DNA from: an uncultured Porphyromonadaceae bacterium
GTDB taxonomy: Bacteria > Bacteroidota > Bacteroidia > Bacteroidales > Muribaculaceae
Assembly (NCBI GenBank): GCA_938027385.1
Contig: CALJBF010000111.1
Span: forward strand, 1 to 11,563
DNA: 11,563 nt
Direction: 5' to 3'
The notes beneath the pieces were generated by a model, which saw nothing but the letters and a program-made list of their open reading frames with translations, had not been told where the DNA came from and searched no databases. How positions within the stretch are numbered: the stretch's first letter is position 1; every line of letters starts with the position of its first letter. Shown here in pieces: positions 1 through 9,500 of the stretch. A program made the position numbers and the translations under genes.

Positions 1-33
1 TATGCTCCCTTTTGATTTAATGTGATTTATCTC

Positions 34-49
34 AAAAACCGGCCACCGG
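34..49 (-). terminator. Weak candidate terminator after the SusE-like gene
   Basis: Read on the minus strand, about 40 bases after the SusE-like stop codon, CCGG-TGG-CCGG can form a short stem and is followed directly by five T. The stem is only four GC pairs, so this is weak. The rest of positions 1-90 is AT-rich and shows no gene. The operon could still continue past the left edge into further PUL genes. Confidence 0.3.
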
Positions 50-90
50 AACGTTTAACATTTATTTTTAAACAGCCTCTAAGTTGTGGA

Positions 91-1794
91 TTATTTCTGC
101 GTATATGAATATGTCTGACGTCCGAGATCCACGGTCAGGATGTATGTCTTGCCGGTCTCAAGGTCGTTGTCGCCGTCGAAACCGCCGGTGGCGTCGCTGT
201 GACCAAGCATCAGTGTGCCCTGGCCCCCGCCGAAGAAGAGACCCCAGTCATGGTTTATGAGCACTTTCACGCCCCAAGGGGTTTCTTTCTCTTTCACGAA
301 CTCGGCCGTGAATACTTCGGGATTGTCGGCCGACTGTGTCATCGGGGTCTCACTCCAGTCGTCATTGAGTCCGGCAAAGGTGACATCGGTCACGGCCACC
401 AGCGTGTATGTGAGGTATTTCATACTGAAATCCATAACGTAAAGACCTTTTGCGGGAGCCGGCACGTTACCGTCTGATTCAGCAAGCACGAGCGAGCCGC
501 CTTCGGGAACGGCGTCATCGGCACCCTTGTAGGCCGGATTCCACTCGGGCGAGGTATACACACGGTAACCCCATTCCGAATCAATCCAGTGCGCGCCGCC
601 GTAGCTGAGCGAGCTTTCGTCATAAAGGGTGAGATAGTCATCGAAACCGTCCCATGTCACAAGACCCGAGAAATACAGGTGAGTGTCTATTTCGGGCTCG
701 GGCGCGGCATCGCCGGCACCTACAGTCCATTCCATCGGATTGGAAAGCGTGACAAGCAGGGTTGTCTCTCCGGCGGGGAGGTCTACGGTCACAGCCGTTG
801 CCTGGGTGCCGAACGTAAGGTGCGAGGCATCTCCGCCGAAACCGATGGTCTGCGGCACGCCCGGGCCGTCGGCGGTCGTGGCGGTGTCATAGAGTGTGCC
901 CTGTCCCGAAAGGGTTATGGTCAATGTAGAGGCCGCGGGGAGGTTCACCGGAAGGCTCCACTGGTTGGCATTCTTGTTGAATGTCATTTCGCCCGAGATG
1001 TCGCCCGATACTGCAAGATTATCGATATGCAGGGCGCTCCACCACCCTTCCACAGTGTTTACGGTGGTGTAATAGCACCCTTCGGCGCCGGGGAACCAGA
1101 AGTTCCAGCGAGAGTCGTCTGAGGCGGCGTAGAACGATTTCCCGTCCACGCCAAGGTTGCCCCAGACCACATCGTTGCCTTCGCGCAGGAACCAGTTGAA
1201 CCAGGCCGCCACACCCATGAAACCGGTGTAGATGCCGTCGGCCTGGGGCGAATACAGTGTCATGCCGGTCTCGGCCAGGTTCGGATCGATCACATAGCCC
1301 ACGGTCATGTCAATGAAATACGGAGTGACGTTTATCACAAGCGGTTCGCTGTACTTACCATCGACGTTAGCCGCGAGCGAGCGTTTGATACGCACGTAAA
1401 GCGGCGCTTTCACACCCCCTTCGAAACCGAGGCGGCTCAGGTAGCTGTTGAGCTGGCTGCAGGTGTACTGGCGCCCGTAAGTACCCACGGGCACTATGTC
1501 ATCGACCGTCTGCAAGAACTCGGGGGTGGCCGAAAGCTGGATGGTATTGGTCACCGACGACGGGGGGAGCGACACACCGGGGTCCGACAGCGACAGCGTG
1601 CCGTCTTCGTTCCAGTACAGGCTCAGCACAAGGGCATCGAGATGATTGCGGTCAAGCACGATGTCGGTCGCGGCCGAGCCGAGTTCGGGAGCCAGCGGCC
1701 CCGAGGTATAGATCAGGTCCTGGTCATTGTCGCATGATGCCAGGGTCAGGGCCATCGACGCCAGCAGAACTGATGAAATATATTTTAAAGACAT
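91..1794 (-). CDS. SusE/SusF-like surface glycan-binding lipoprotein
   Basis: A 567-residue predicted outer-membrane lipoprotein that should bind glycan at the cell surface beside the SusC/SusD complex. Seen in the sequence: a signal peptide ending in the lipobox LASC with Cys21 as the lipidated residue, followed by the acidic stretch DNDQD, which resembles the surface-export signal of Bacteroidota lipoproteins. Residues ~35-160 resemble the SusE N-terminal Ig-like domain (ATDIVLD, then LYWNED, then IQLSATPEF). Residues ~160-360 form a middle beta-rich segment. Two SusE/F-type C-terminal modules follow at ~370-465 and ~468-567, rich in exposed-type aromatics (YGGAHWIDSEWGYRVY; TPWGVKVLINHDWGLFFGGG). 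It is the last gene of the operon here, 18 bases after the SusD-like stop. SusE/SusF proteins of the starch system bind starch through such modules. Extending this to an alpha-glucan ligand here is inference, since SusE-like proteins also occur in other PULs. The family call is firm; the substrate is unknown. Confidence 0.86.
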   Translation of the reverse strand: MSLKYISSVLLASMALTLASCDNDQDLIYTSGPLAPELGSAATDIVLDRNHLDALVLSLYWNEDGTLSLSDPGVSLPPSSVTNTIQLSATPEFLQTVDDIVPVGTYGRQYTCSQLNSYLSRLGFEGGVKAPLYVRIKRSLAANVDGKYSEPLVINVTPYFIDMTVGYVIDPNLAETGMTLYSPQADGIYTGFMGVAAWFNWFLREGNDVVWGNLGVDGKSFYAASDDSRWNFWFPGAEGCYYTTVNTVEGWWSALHIDNLAVSGDISGEMTFNKNANQWSLPVNLPAASTLTITLSGQGTLYDTATTADGPGVPQTIGFGGDASHLTFGTQATAVTVDLPAGETTLLVTLSNPMEWTVGAGDAAPEPEIDTHLYFSGLVTWDGFDDYLTLYDESSLSYGGAHWIDSEWGYRVYTSPEWNPAYKGADDAVPEGGSLVLAESDGNVPAPAKGLYVMDFSMKYLTYTLVAVTDVTFAGLNDDWSETPMTQSADNPEVFTAEFVKEKETPWGVKVLINHDWGLFFGGGQGTLMLGHSDATGGFDGDNDLETGKTYILTVDLGRQTYSYTQK

Positions 1795-1812
1795 TTCGGT
1801 ATCAGGTTCAGG

Positions 1813-3378
1813 TTAATAAAGCTCGTTTTTGAGGTTGGGATTGGCCGAGAGCTCGCTCAGAGGAATCGGGTAGATATTGTAGCGGGCGTCGACCGCCGAA
1901 CCGTTCAGCACACCGCCTTTCCACTGCCAGAGATATGTGTCGGTGGTGAACCGGTCGTAACGCACCAGGTCAGTGCGGCGTAGCATCTCGTGATACAGTT
2001 CGCGGGCACGCTCGTCAAGCAGGAAATCGAGAGTGAACTCGTCATCGCTGATGTTCTCCCAGTCATTGCCGAAGGCGCGCTCGCGCACCTTGTTCACCAG
2101 CTCAAGCGCCTCGGTGCGGGTCATGCCCGTGCCGCCGCGTAACACGGCCTCGGCAGCGCTGAGATAGATCTCGGAAAGACGGAACATGGGATAGTCGGTC
2201 GAACAGCCGCGTTCGGCCGAGTTCGAGGCTGCCTCGCCGGCATCGGTGAGGTTAGTCCATTTCTCGCTGAAATACCCCTGGCTGTCGGTGGTGATGCCGT
2301 CGGTAAAGTATTGCTCCTGACCGTCAGACCAAAAAAGGTTGCGCTTGTCGGCGGGAGCGAATTTCGCTGGGAGTTCGCCACGCACGCGCCAGTTACCCCA
2401 GCCGTTGGCGATGCCGTATTTGGCGGGATCCTGCGTGGAGTTGTTGCCGCACGACGAACAGATTATATTCGTTGCCGAACCCCAGGTGGTAGCCTGGTCG
2501 GCATCGGCGGCGAAAGCGAAGATAATCTCGTTGGTGCGCTTGTGGTTGTCGGCGTTGAAAAGCCTGGTATAGTCGGCCTCAAGAGTATAGCGGCCGCTGC
2601 CGATAATTTTTGATGCGTAAGCGATGCAGTCGGTATAGTGGTCGTCGCCGGTGTAAACCTTGCCGTTGAGCGCCAGGCGCACGCCGAGCGCACGGGCACT
2701 GTTCTTGTCGGCCTGCCCGTAATGGTTGGTCTCGGGGAGGAGGGCGTCAAGCTCATCAAGCTCAGAGGTAATGAACTCATATAGCTGACGTCCGTCATAA
2801 GCCTCGGGGATGAAAGCCGTGGTGGGCGACTCGCTTGTAACGAACGGGCCTTTGCGGAACAAGTCAAGCACGAAATAATAGTCAAGGGCGCGGATAAAGC
2901 GTGCCTCGGCGGCATACTGGCGCAGAAGAGCCTGTTCGTCGGCGGAGAACTTAGAGATGCTGCCCTCGCCGCAATAACGCAGGAACTCGTTGCACAGCGC
3001 TATCGAGTAATATAGACGGTAATAGGTGTCGGCCACCCAGACGTCTGACGCGTCCCAGGTCATGTAGGTCAGTGGAGCGAGATTCTCGCCCGAGAGCCAG
3101 GTGTTGGCCACCTCGTCGGTGGCGGCTTCCTGCATGTTGAAAAGGTTGCGCAGAAGATCCTGCCCCTTGTTGCTTGACAGGTCGACATTGCCGGCACGCT
3201 CCTGGCCCACAAGCGAGTATGAGCCATATATTTTAGCCAGCACGGATTTGTAGCCCTCGACGGTGGCATACACCCGGTTCGAGTCGGTGCCGATCACAGG
3301 GGTCTGATCGAGATCGTCGGTGCACGACACGGCCGCCAGTGCCAGCAGGGCCATTATGATGGAATATATTTTTTTCAT
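1813..3378 (-). CDS. SusD/RagB-like glycan-binding lipoprotein
   Basis: A 521-residue SusD-family lipoprotein, the lid that sits on the SusC channel at the cell surface and captures oligosaccharides. The start is the ATG of MKKIYSIIMALLALAAVSC, which gives a standard lipoprotein signal peptide with Cys19 followed by TDDLDQTP. The frame is open for 51 more codons upstream, but that stretch lies inside the SusC-like gene and reads as basic, low-quality sequence, so it is rejected. Family hallmarks are the N-terminal helical region (NMQEAATDEVANTW, then YYRLYYSIALCNEFLRY), the FIRALDYYFVLDLFRKGPF helix pair, YPMFRLSEIYLSAAEAVLRGG, LDERARELYHEMLRRTDLVRY near the C-terminus, and the ending YNIYPIPLSELSANPNLKNELY. 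That ending replaces the common NPNLKQNPGY with NPNLKNELY. The length is normal for the family. It starts 16 bases after the SusC-like stop and is almost certainly co-transcribed with it. Confidence 0.95.
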   Translation of the reverse strand: MKKIYSIIMALLALAAVSCTDDLDQTPVIGTDSNRVYATVEGYKSVLAKIYGSYSLVGQERAGNVDLSSNKGQDLLRNLFNMQEAATDEVANTWLSGENLAPLTYMTWDASDVWVADTYYRLYYSIALCNEFLRYCGEGSISKFSADEQALLRQYAAEARFIRALDYYFVLDLFRKGPFVTSESPTTAFIPEAYDGRQLYEFITSELDELDALLPETNHYGQADKNSARALGVRLALNGKVYTGDDHYTDCIAYASKIIGSGRYTLEADYTRLFNADNHKRTNEIIFAFAADADQATTWGSATNIICSSCGNNSTQDPAKYGIANGWGNWRVRGELPAKFAPADKRNLFWSDGQEQYFTDGITTDSQGYFSEKWTNLTDAGEAASNSAERGCSTDYPMFRLSEIYLSAAEAVLRGGTGMTRTEALELVNKVRERAFGNDWENISDDEFTLDFLLDERARELYHEMLRRTDLVRYDRFTTDTYLWQWKGGVLNGSAVDARYNIYPIPLSELSANPNLKNELY

Positions 3379-3394
3379 TGTTGTTGACACGGGG

Positions 3395-6300
3395 TTAGAA
3401 GTTAAGGCCGACGGTGAGCGAGAATGTGCGCGGGCGCGGATAAGTGGAGTTGTCGATGCCCGATGCGGTCTCAGGATCCACGCCGCTGTACTTGGTAACT
3501 GTGAACACGTTCTGCACCATTGCCGACACATGCAGGTCGAGCGAGCGGTAGACGCGGCCGAAATTGTACGAGAGCTGAATGTTGTCCATCTTCAGGAACG
3601 ATGCGTTCTCGAGATAATAGTCGCTCGGATACTGGCGGTAGCGGAACTGTGTGTCGAGGAAACTCGACGACAAGTTGTTGACCGCGCCTGCACTCCACGA
3701 TGTGCATTCGAACGCGCCCATGTTTGCCTGGGCGCCGTTGTAGACATAGTTGCCGGTCTGGGCGCGCAGGGCTGTGCTGAGAGTCCATTTCTTCCAGCGC
3801 AGCGAGGTGCTGAGGCCGAAAATCCAGTCGGGGGCGCTGCTGTGGCCGTAGTATTTGTCGTCTTCGTTCACCACGCCGTCATTGTTGAGGTCGGCATAGA
3901 CCCCTTCGAGCGGACGCCCTGTCTCCGAGTCGTAGACCTGCTTGTAGAGCTTGAAGGTGCGGGGCGTGTATCCGGCCTTGTAGATCTGGATGGGTGTCGA
4001 CTCCATCCAGCCTATATAGGTGTCTGAGTCATCGGTGCCGGGCACGAGATTGAGGTTCGTGATCTTGTTGTCGAGCCATGTGGCGTTGAAGGTGGCTGTC
4101 CACTGCCAGTCAGGGGTATCGATTATGGTGGCGTTCAGGGCAAGCTCAACACCTTTGCTTGACACGTTGCCCACATTCATCAGCATTGCCTTGTCGAAGT
4201 TTATGCCGGCGGGCACGGGAACGGTGGCCAGCAGATCCTCGGTCTTGCGGGTAAAGAAATCGAATGTACCTGAGATGCGGTTGGTCAGGAACGCGAAATC
4301 AAGACCGAAGTTCCATGACTTCGTGGTCTCCCATTTGAGGTTGTCGTTATAAGCCTGGGGGCGGTATGTGGGACGCCATTGCCCGTCGATGAAATAATAC
4401 GCGCCGTCAAGGCTTTCAGTATAGCTGGGTATGTAGGCATAGTCGTTGATACCGTCCTGCTGACCGGTCACGCCATAGCTTGCACGGATCTTGAGGTCGT
4501 TCATCACACCTGTGATACCCTCGAAGAATTTCTCCTGCGACAAACGCCAGGCCAGCGCTACCGAGGGGAATGTGCCCCAGCGGTGATTCCTGGCGAAACG
4601 TGACGAGCCGTCGCGACGGAATGTGGCCGTAAGCAGATAGCGGTTGGCGAAGGTGTAGTTGACACGGCCATAGTATGAGAGCAACGTGTGGCGGTTGTCC
4701 CAGGCTGTCGACATGCCGGTCTGGTCGCCGGCATCGTTGAAGGTGGGATAGGCGGGGCCGCTGTTGCGCCAGAACTGGTAGTCATAACCCACGGTTACGT
4801 CGAGAGACGAGTTTATGGCCGCGAAATCGCGGTTATAGTTGGCATAAGCCGTGAGCAGACGGTTGTGGTTCTTCTGCGGGCCCTGGGTATAATGATAGCC
4901 CCCCGAGTTATAGCCCTGAAAACTGTTCTTGCCCTGGTCGACAGTCTGCTTGCCGGTCGAATAGTCGTAGCCGCCGGTCACATGCAGACGCAGTTCGGGC
5001 AGCGGATGCAGGCGGTAGTCAAGGTCGACATTGCCCACGAAACGCCACACTTTCGAGCGGCAGTCATACAGCTCAAGCATTGCGAGGGGGTTGGCGATGG
5101 CACCCTGTGCCGGGCCACCGACATTGTCGACAGTCTCGTGGAAACCACCGAACAGCGGCGAGCCGTCGGTATAGAGCAGCTGGTTGCCGTCGGCATCAAA
5201 GGTGCCGTAGACAGGCTGGCTGGGATCATACGCGCCGGCGTTCCAGATGGCGCCGGTGTTGGCCATGCGGTTGTCGGCATAGGTGCCCTTGCCGCTGAGG
5301 TTTACGCGCAGATGGTCGTTGAAAAACGACGGATTGAGGTTCACATTGGCCGTGTAGCGTGTCGAATTGTCGGTTTTGAGGATACCGTCCTGATACATGG
5401 CGCCGAGAGCCACGCGGAACGGCAGCCAGCTGGCGGCACGGCCTGATACGGACAGACTGTTGTCGGTGCCGAACGCGGCCTGGAATATCTGATCATACCA
5501 GTCGGTGGTCTCTTTGCCCAGCAGGCTCACCTGTGCCGGGGTGCCGAAACGCGCTATTACGTCGCGAAACTCGGCGGCCGAGAGTGATTCGGCGGTCTTT
5601 GTCTTCGTCGACACTGAGTTGGTGGTCGAGAACGACACCTTCACGCCATCGCCACTGCCCTTCTTGGTGGTGATGATGATTACGCCGTTCGAGGCACGCG
5701 ACCCGTAGATGGCGGTTGACGAGGCATCTTTCAGAATGGTCATGCTCTCGATGTCGTTGGGGTTGATCAGACTGAGGAAATTGCCTGACCCGGTGACACC
5801 GCCGCCGACCTCCATGGGCACGCCGTCAAGCACGATAAGTGGGTCGTTAGATGCGTTGAGCGATGCGCCGCCGCGCACACGGATAGTCGAACCGGCGTTG
5901 GGGGAGCCGCCTCCGCTGGTTATCTGCACGCCGGCGATCTTGCCGTTGATAAGCTCTTCGGGCGACGAGATGACACCCTGGTTGAAGTCTTTCTCGCTCA
6001 CGGTGGATACCGAGCCTGTCAGATCGTCTTTCTTCCTGACGCCGTAACCGATCACCACAACCTCGTCGAGCACCTCGCTGTTGGGGCGGAGGGTGACGTC
6101 GACAACATTCGATGTGATGTCGGCAGTGTGGTTTTCATAGCCTACGTAAGAGAAAACGAGCTGTTTCGCCGAGGCCGGAACAACGAGGCTGTAATGGCCG
6201 TCGATATCGGTGGCCGCACCTATTTTCTGGCCGACGACCATGACCGTGGCGCCAATGAGCGGTTCGCCGGTCTCGTCGAGGACAGTACCCGTCACTGTCC

Positions 6301-6400
6301 GTTGTGTCTGGGCATAAGCCGACGCGGGTATAAGGATGACCGCCAGCAGAAAGCTGACAATCCATCTCCTTAATTCGGCATTGCCAATTGCTTTGTCCAT
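3395..6400 (-). CDS. SusC-like TonB-dependent outer-membrane oligosaccharide transporter
   Basis: A 1001-residue SusC/RagA-family beta-barrel that imports oligosaccharides across the outer membrane using TonB energy, paired with the adjacent SusD-like lid. Seen: a signal peptide ending PASAYA before Gln31; a carboxypeptidase-regulatory-like domain at ~33-105 (TVTGTVLDETGEPLIGATV, then SYVGYE); a TonB-box-like segment LDEVVVIGYG at 111-120; a plug at ~122-248 with KKDDLTGSVSTV, IRVRGGASLNASNDPLIVLDG and KDASSTAIYGSRASNGVII; then the long barrel with MNVGNVSSKGVELAL and the ending YPRPRTFSLTVGLNF. Length and motif order are typical and there is no frameshift. It is the first gene of the operon. 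The upstream gap carries a -7 element, a candidate HTCS operator and the terminator of the regulator gene. The start ATG directly precedes a plausible signal peptide and no Shine-Dalgarno is visible, as is usual in this phylum. Confidence 0.97.
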   Translation of the reverse strand: MDKAIGNAELRRWIVSFLLAVILIPASAYAQTQRTVTGTVLDETGEPLIGATVMVVGQKIGAATDIDGHYSLVVPASAKQLVFSYVGYENHTADITSNVVDVTLRPNSEVLDEVVVIGYGVRKKDDLTGSVSTVSEKDFNQGVISSPEELINGKIAGVQITSGGGSPNAGSTIRVRGGASLNASNDPLIVLDGVPMEVGGGVTGSGNFLSLINPNDIESMTILKDASSTAIYGSRASNGVIIITTKKGSGDGVKVSFSTTNSVSTKTKTAESLSAAEFRDVIARFGTPAQVSLLGKETTDWYDQIFQAAFGTDNSLSVSGRAASWLPFRVALGAMYQDGILKTDNSTRYTANVNLNPSFFNDHLRVNLSGKGTYADNRMANTGAIWNAGAYDPSQPVYGTFDADGNQLLYTDGSPLFGGFHETVDNVGGPAQGAIANPLAMLELYDCRSKVWRFVGNVDLDYRLHPLPELRLHVTGGYDYSTGKQTVDQGKNSFQGYNSGGYHYTQGPQKNHNRLLTAYANYNRDFAAINSSLDVTVGYDYQFWRNSGPAYPTFNDAGDQTGMSTAWDNRHTLLSYYGRVNYTFANRYLLTATFRRDGSSRFARNHRWGTFPSVALAWRLSQEKFFEGITGVMNDLKIRASYGVTGQQDGINDYAYIPSYTESLDGAYYFIDGQWRPTYRPQAYNDNLKWETTKSWNFGLDFAFLTNRISGTFDFFTRKTEDLLATVPVPAGINFDKAMLMNVGNVSSKGVELALNATIIDTPDWQWTATFNATWLDNKITNLNLVPGTDDSDTYIGWMESTPIQIYKAGYTPRTFKLYKQVYDSETGRPLEGVYADLNNDGVVNEDDKYYGHSSAPDWIFGLSTSLRWKKWTLSTALRAQTGNYVYNGAQANMGAFECTSWSAGAVNNLSSSFLDTQFRYRQYPSDYYLENASFLKMDNIQLSYNFGRVYRSLDLHVSAMVQNVFTVTKYSGVDPETASGIDNSTYPRPRTFSLTVGLNF

Positions 6401-6458
6401 TAAAAATGTGTGATTGTTTATATGATATGTTTAAGGTGATCGCGGTGTGTCTGTAATA

Positions 6459-6475
6459 CAGTGCGCGTTGCACTG
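6459..6475 (-). other. Small hairpin at the 5' end of the SusC operon leader
   Basis: CAGTGC-AACGC-GCACTG (minus strand) is a perfect 6-bp inverted repeat with a 5-base loop. It lies about 8 bases downstream of the -7 element, so it would sit at or very near the 5' end of the operon mRNA. A 5' stem-loop could protect the transcript from decay. Alternatively the dyad could be a binding site at the transcription start. Neither role can be settled from one copy. Confidence 0.35.
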
Positions 6476-6482
6476 ACCATGG

Positions 6483-6490
6483 CAAAGTTA
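6483..6490 (-). promoter_or_regulatory. Candidate -7 promoter element of the SusC operon
   Basis: On the minus strand TAACTTTG matches the Bacteroidota -7 consensus TAnnTTTG exactly. It lies about 83 bases upstream of the SusC-like ATG and predicts an mRNA leader of roughly 75 bases. No TTTG-type -33 element is found 19-21 bases upstream, as would be expected of a promoter that depends on an activator. The candidate operator begins 30 bases further upstream. Confidence 0.55.
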
Positions 6491-6520
6491 ATATCAGTCA
6501 GCGGAATCGGTGCTCTGAAA

Positions 6521-6548
6521 TCAGACAAAAACCGCAACATAACAGACA
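6521..6548 (-). promoter_or_regulatory. Candidate HTCS operator in front of the SusC operon
   Basis: In plus-strand reading this is TCAGACAA, five variable bases, GCAACA, one variable base, then AACAGACA. It contains CAGACAAA at 6522 and 6543, a direct repeat with a 21-bp period (two helical turns), as is typical for AraC-type DNA-binding domains. A second copy matching at 22 of 28 positions lies upstream of the HTCS gene (10594-10621) in the same orientation relative to its gene. The repeat centres fall about 48 and 69 bases upstream of the inferred transcription start. The far end abuts the HTCS terminator. The link to the HTCS is inference from the repeat geometry and the double occurrence. 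Confidence 0.6.
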
Positions 6549-6550
6549 AA

Positions 6551-6579
6551 TCCCTGCCGCAGAGGGGTTGCGGCAGGGA
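6551..6579 (-). terminator. Intrinsic terminator of the HTCS gene
   Basis: An 11-bp perfect inverted repeat (TCCCTGCCGCA against TGCGGCAGGGA) with a 7-base loop starts 8 bases after the HTCS stop codon. On the minus strand it is followed by TTTGTCTGTT, a short, imperfect U-tract. The stem is GC-rich and strong. It separates regulator transcription from the SusC operon 150 bases downstream. Its T-tail overlaps the distal CAGACAAA half-site of the candidate operator. Confidence 0.8.
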
Positions 6580-6586
6580 AAGTGTC

Positions 6587-9500
6587 TCATTTGTGGCCGA
6601 CGGTATCGTCGTCTGACCGGTACTGGCTCGGCTTGACACCGTACTGGTTCTGGAAACAGCGGGCGAAATATGACGGGGTCTTGAAACCGACCATATAGCT
6701 GATCTCGGACACAGTGAACCGCTGCTGCGCCAGCAGAACGGCGGCTTTCTGCAGCCGCACGCGGCGGATATAGTCGAGCGGCGCGGTGCCCATGTATTTC
6801 TTGATAAGGCGGTAGAGCTGTTTCTCGGGCATGCCGCAGAGCTCGCACAGCCGGCTCACGTTAAGGTCGGGATCCGAAACGTTCTGCTCGATTACAGACG
6901 CTATACGGGCCAGAGCTTTCTCGTTGACCGATTCGGCCTCGATGGGGCGCGACTCGGCCTCGGTGATGGCCTGTATGCGCACTTTCTCCTTGATTTCAGA
7001 GCGTCCCTTAAGCAACTGGCTGATGCGCCCCGAGAGCGACGCGGGGTCAAACGGCTTGGCCATGAATACGTCGATACCGAGCTTAATGCTCTCGTTTTCT
7101 GTGCGGTTGTCTGATTTTGCAGTGAGCATGATCACCGGCACCGAAGCCAGGCGCGGCTGCTGTTTCAGGCGGCGCACCATCTCAAGGCCGTTCATGATAG
7201 GCATCATCTCGTCGACAATGATCAGGTCCGGTATTATCGAGGCGGCAATCGCCAGGCCCGAGCGGCCGTTTTCGGCGGTGAAACAGGTGTACTGAACCTC
7301 AAGCATGCCGGTGATGAACCGCGAGATCTGCAGGTTGTCTTCCACTACGAGAATCTTAGGACGGTCAGCCCCGTCACCGGCGCTGTCGCGGCGAGCCTCG
7401 GGAATGGCGGTATCCTTGGCCGGGAGTGTGACCACGAACGATGTACCCTCCCCTTCCCTGCTGTAGAGGCTGATATTGCCGTGCATCAGCTCAAGGTATT
7501 TCTTTATCAGATAAAGACCCAGCCCCGTGCCCTCGCGCAGTTTGGCTGTGGCGGGGGCGCGGAACATGCGCTGGAAGACCAGCGGCTGGTCGACGGCCGA
7601 TATGCCGACACCGTCGTCTGAGACGGCAATCTCCACATTGTCACCTGCGCGACTTATGCCGCACGAGATGGTGGCATCGTCAGCCGAATACTTGCATGCG
7701 TTTGAGAGCAGGTTGGTGATCACTGACTCGAATTTCACGGCATCGGCCTCGATAAACAGACTGGGGCACGACGAATGGAACACGAATTTCTTCTGCGGGT
7801 TGTTCTCGCGGAACAGATCGAATACGCCGCGGCAGAACTCCACCACATCGAACGTCGACAGAATCAGCAGGTTCTCGGCGCCCTCGTCAAGATTCTGCAG
7901 TTCGAGGGTGCGGTGTATCATGTTGTTGAGCCGCACGGCGTTGTCGTAGACCGTTTCGAGGCTTTTGCGTATCTCGGGGTCGCGGGCACGCTCTTTCATC
8001 AGGCTTACCGGCCCCATTATCATCGACAGCGGAGTCTTGAGGTCATGTGAGATTGACGAAAGAAACGTGAGTTTTTTCTCGACATTCTCAAGGGCCGTCT
8101 GACGCTCCTGCTCGCGGAAAACACGCAGATTGCGGCGCCGCGTGTACCATATCACCCAGCAGAGCACGAAGGCTGCCAGAAGTACATACACACATACGGC
8201 CCACCATGAGAGCCACCAGGGCGGACGCACCCTCAGCGGCACCGACACCGGTTCGGCTGGCGAACCGACGACCTTGACCAGCACCCGGTAGCGGCCCATC
8301 TTCAGGTCTGACAGCGTGAGGGTGTTGACACCCTCGGGCATTATGACCCATCCGCCGGTGGTGTCAGAGGCTGATTCGGCAAGCTTATACATGTAGCGGC
8401 GCGGGGAATCGGGCGAATAGTCAAGCGTGCTGACCACCAGCGTGACGCCTCCGCCGTAAGGGATGGTGAGGCCTTTGGCACCGCCCAGCGGATCAGAGAG
8501 GTCGAAATCGCCGCGTCCGCGGTCATGCAGTATGAGGCGTATGCTCCTGTAGTCGGTGGAATCGCCGATGCCGCGGCTGTCGACCTCGACAATCTCGTCT
8601 ATTCCCCCGAGCAGCACGTTGCCGGTTATCGAGTCTTCGTATATCGCGGTATAGCCACGGGCAGCGACAGGCAGTATCGTTGTCTCGTATGTGTCGCCGT
8701 CGATGCGCCATACATTGCTCTGAGTCGACAGCCATACGCCGTTACCGACTTTCCCGATGGCATACACATTCTCATCGCTGTTTGTATGCGGGATCCTGAC
8801 CACGCGGTGGTTGCCGCGGCTGTCAAATACAATTACCCCTCCGCTGAAGGCACACCATACACGTCCGCGGCTGTCGGCGCATATATGTTCGGGATAGCCG
8901 CCGGTAAGCGCGTAAAGGTCGAATTTCCGCACACTGCCGTCGGCAGGCGTGTAGCGTATCAGGGTATTATCACGGAAAAGCAGAATCCACAGGTTTCCTT
9001 CGGCATCCGTGACCACATTGTTTATCTGGTCGTTGGGAAGAGCCGAGGCGCGGTCGTGACTGTCGGTGTTCAATGACACGTCTGACACGACTGTGCCGCC
9101 TGGACCCCGGAACTTCGATTTATCGACACCATGAAGGCCCCCGAGAAAGCTTCCCACCCACAGACGGCTGTCATCCTCTTCAATGGCATATACCCAGTTG
9201 GAATTGTGCTCGCCCAATCTGTCTACGACATGGAACACATCAAATCGGTCGGCACGCCGGTCATAACGGTTCAGGCCGGCGTCGGTAGACAGCCATATAT
9301 TATGGTCACTGTCCTCGTCAATGGCACGGATGCAGTTGTGCGACAGCGTGCCCGGCGAATCGGTATGCCGGTACCAGCGAGGGGCAATTCCTTCGGCAAG
9401 CCTGATAACGCCGTTGGCGCCCCCGAGCCACAGGTCGTTGCGGCTGTCACGGAATATGGCATGAATCTCATTGCTCTCACCGGAATTGGCCAGTGCGCTG

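Noticed and set aside
3379..3531. 51-codon N-terminal extension of the SusD-like frame
   Set aside because: It overlaps the SusC-like coding region, is basic and shadow-like, and would bury the lipoprotein signal peptide. The internal ATG at 3378 gives an ideal lipoprotein start.
4688..5446. 252-codon plus-strand open frame opposite the SusC-like gene
   Set aside because: Antisense shadow of a strong coding sequence in GC-rich DNA, with no recognisable domain, signal or promoter. The same applies to the frames at 3320-4027, 589-1122 and 8525-9076.
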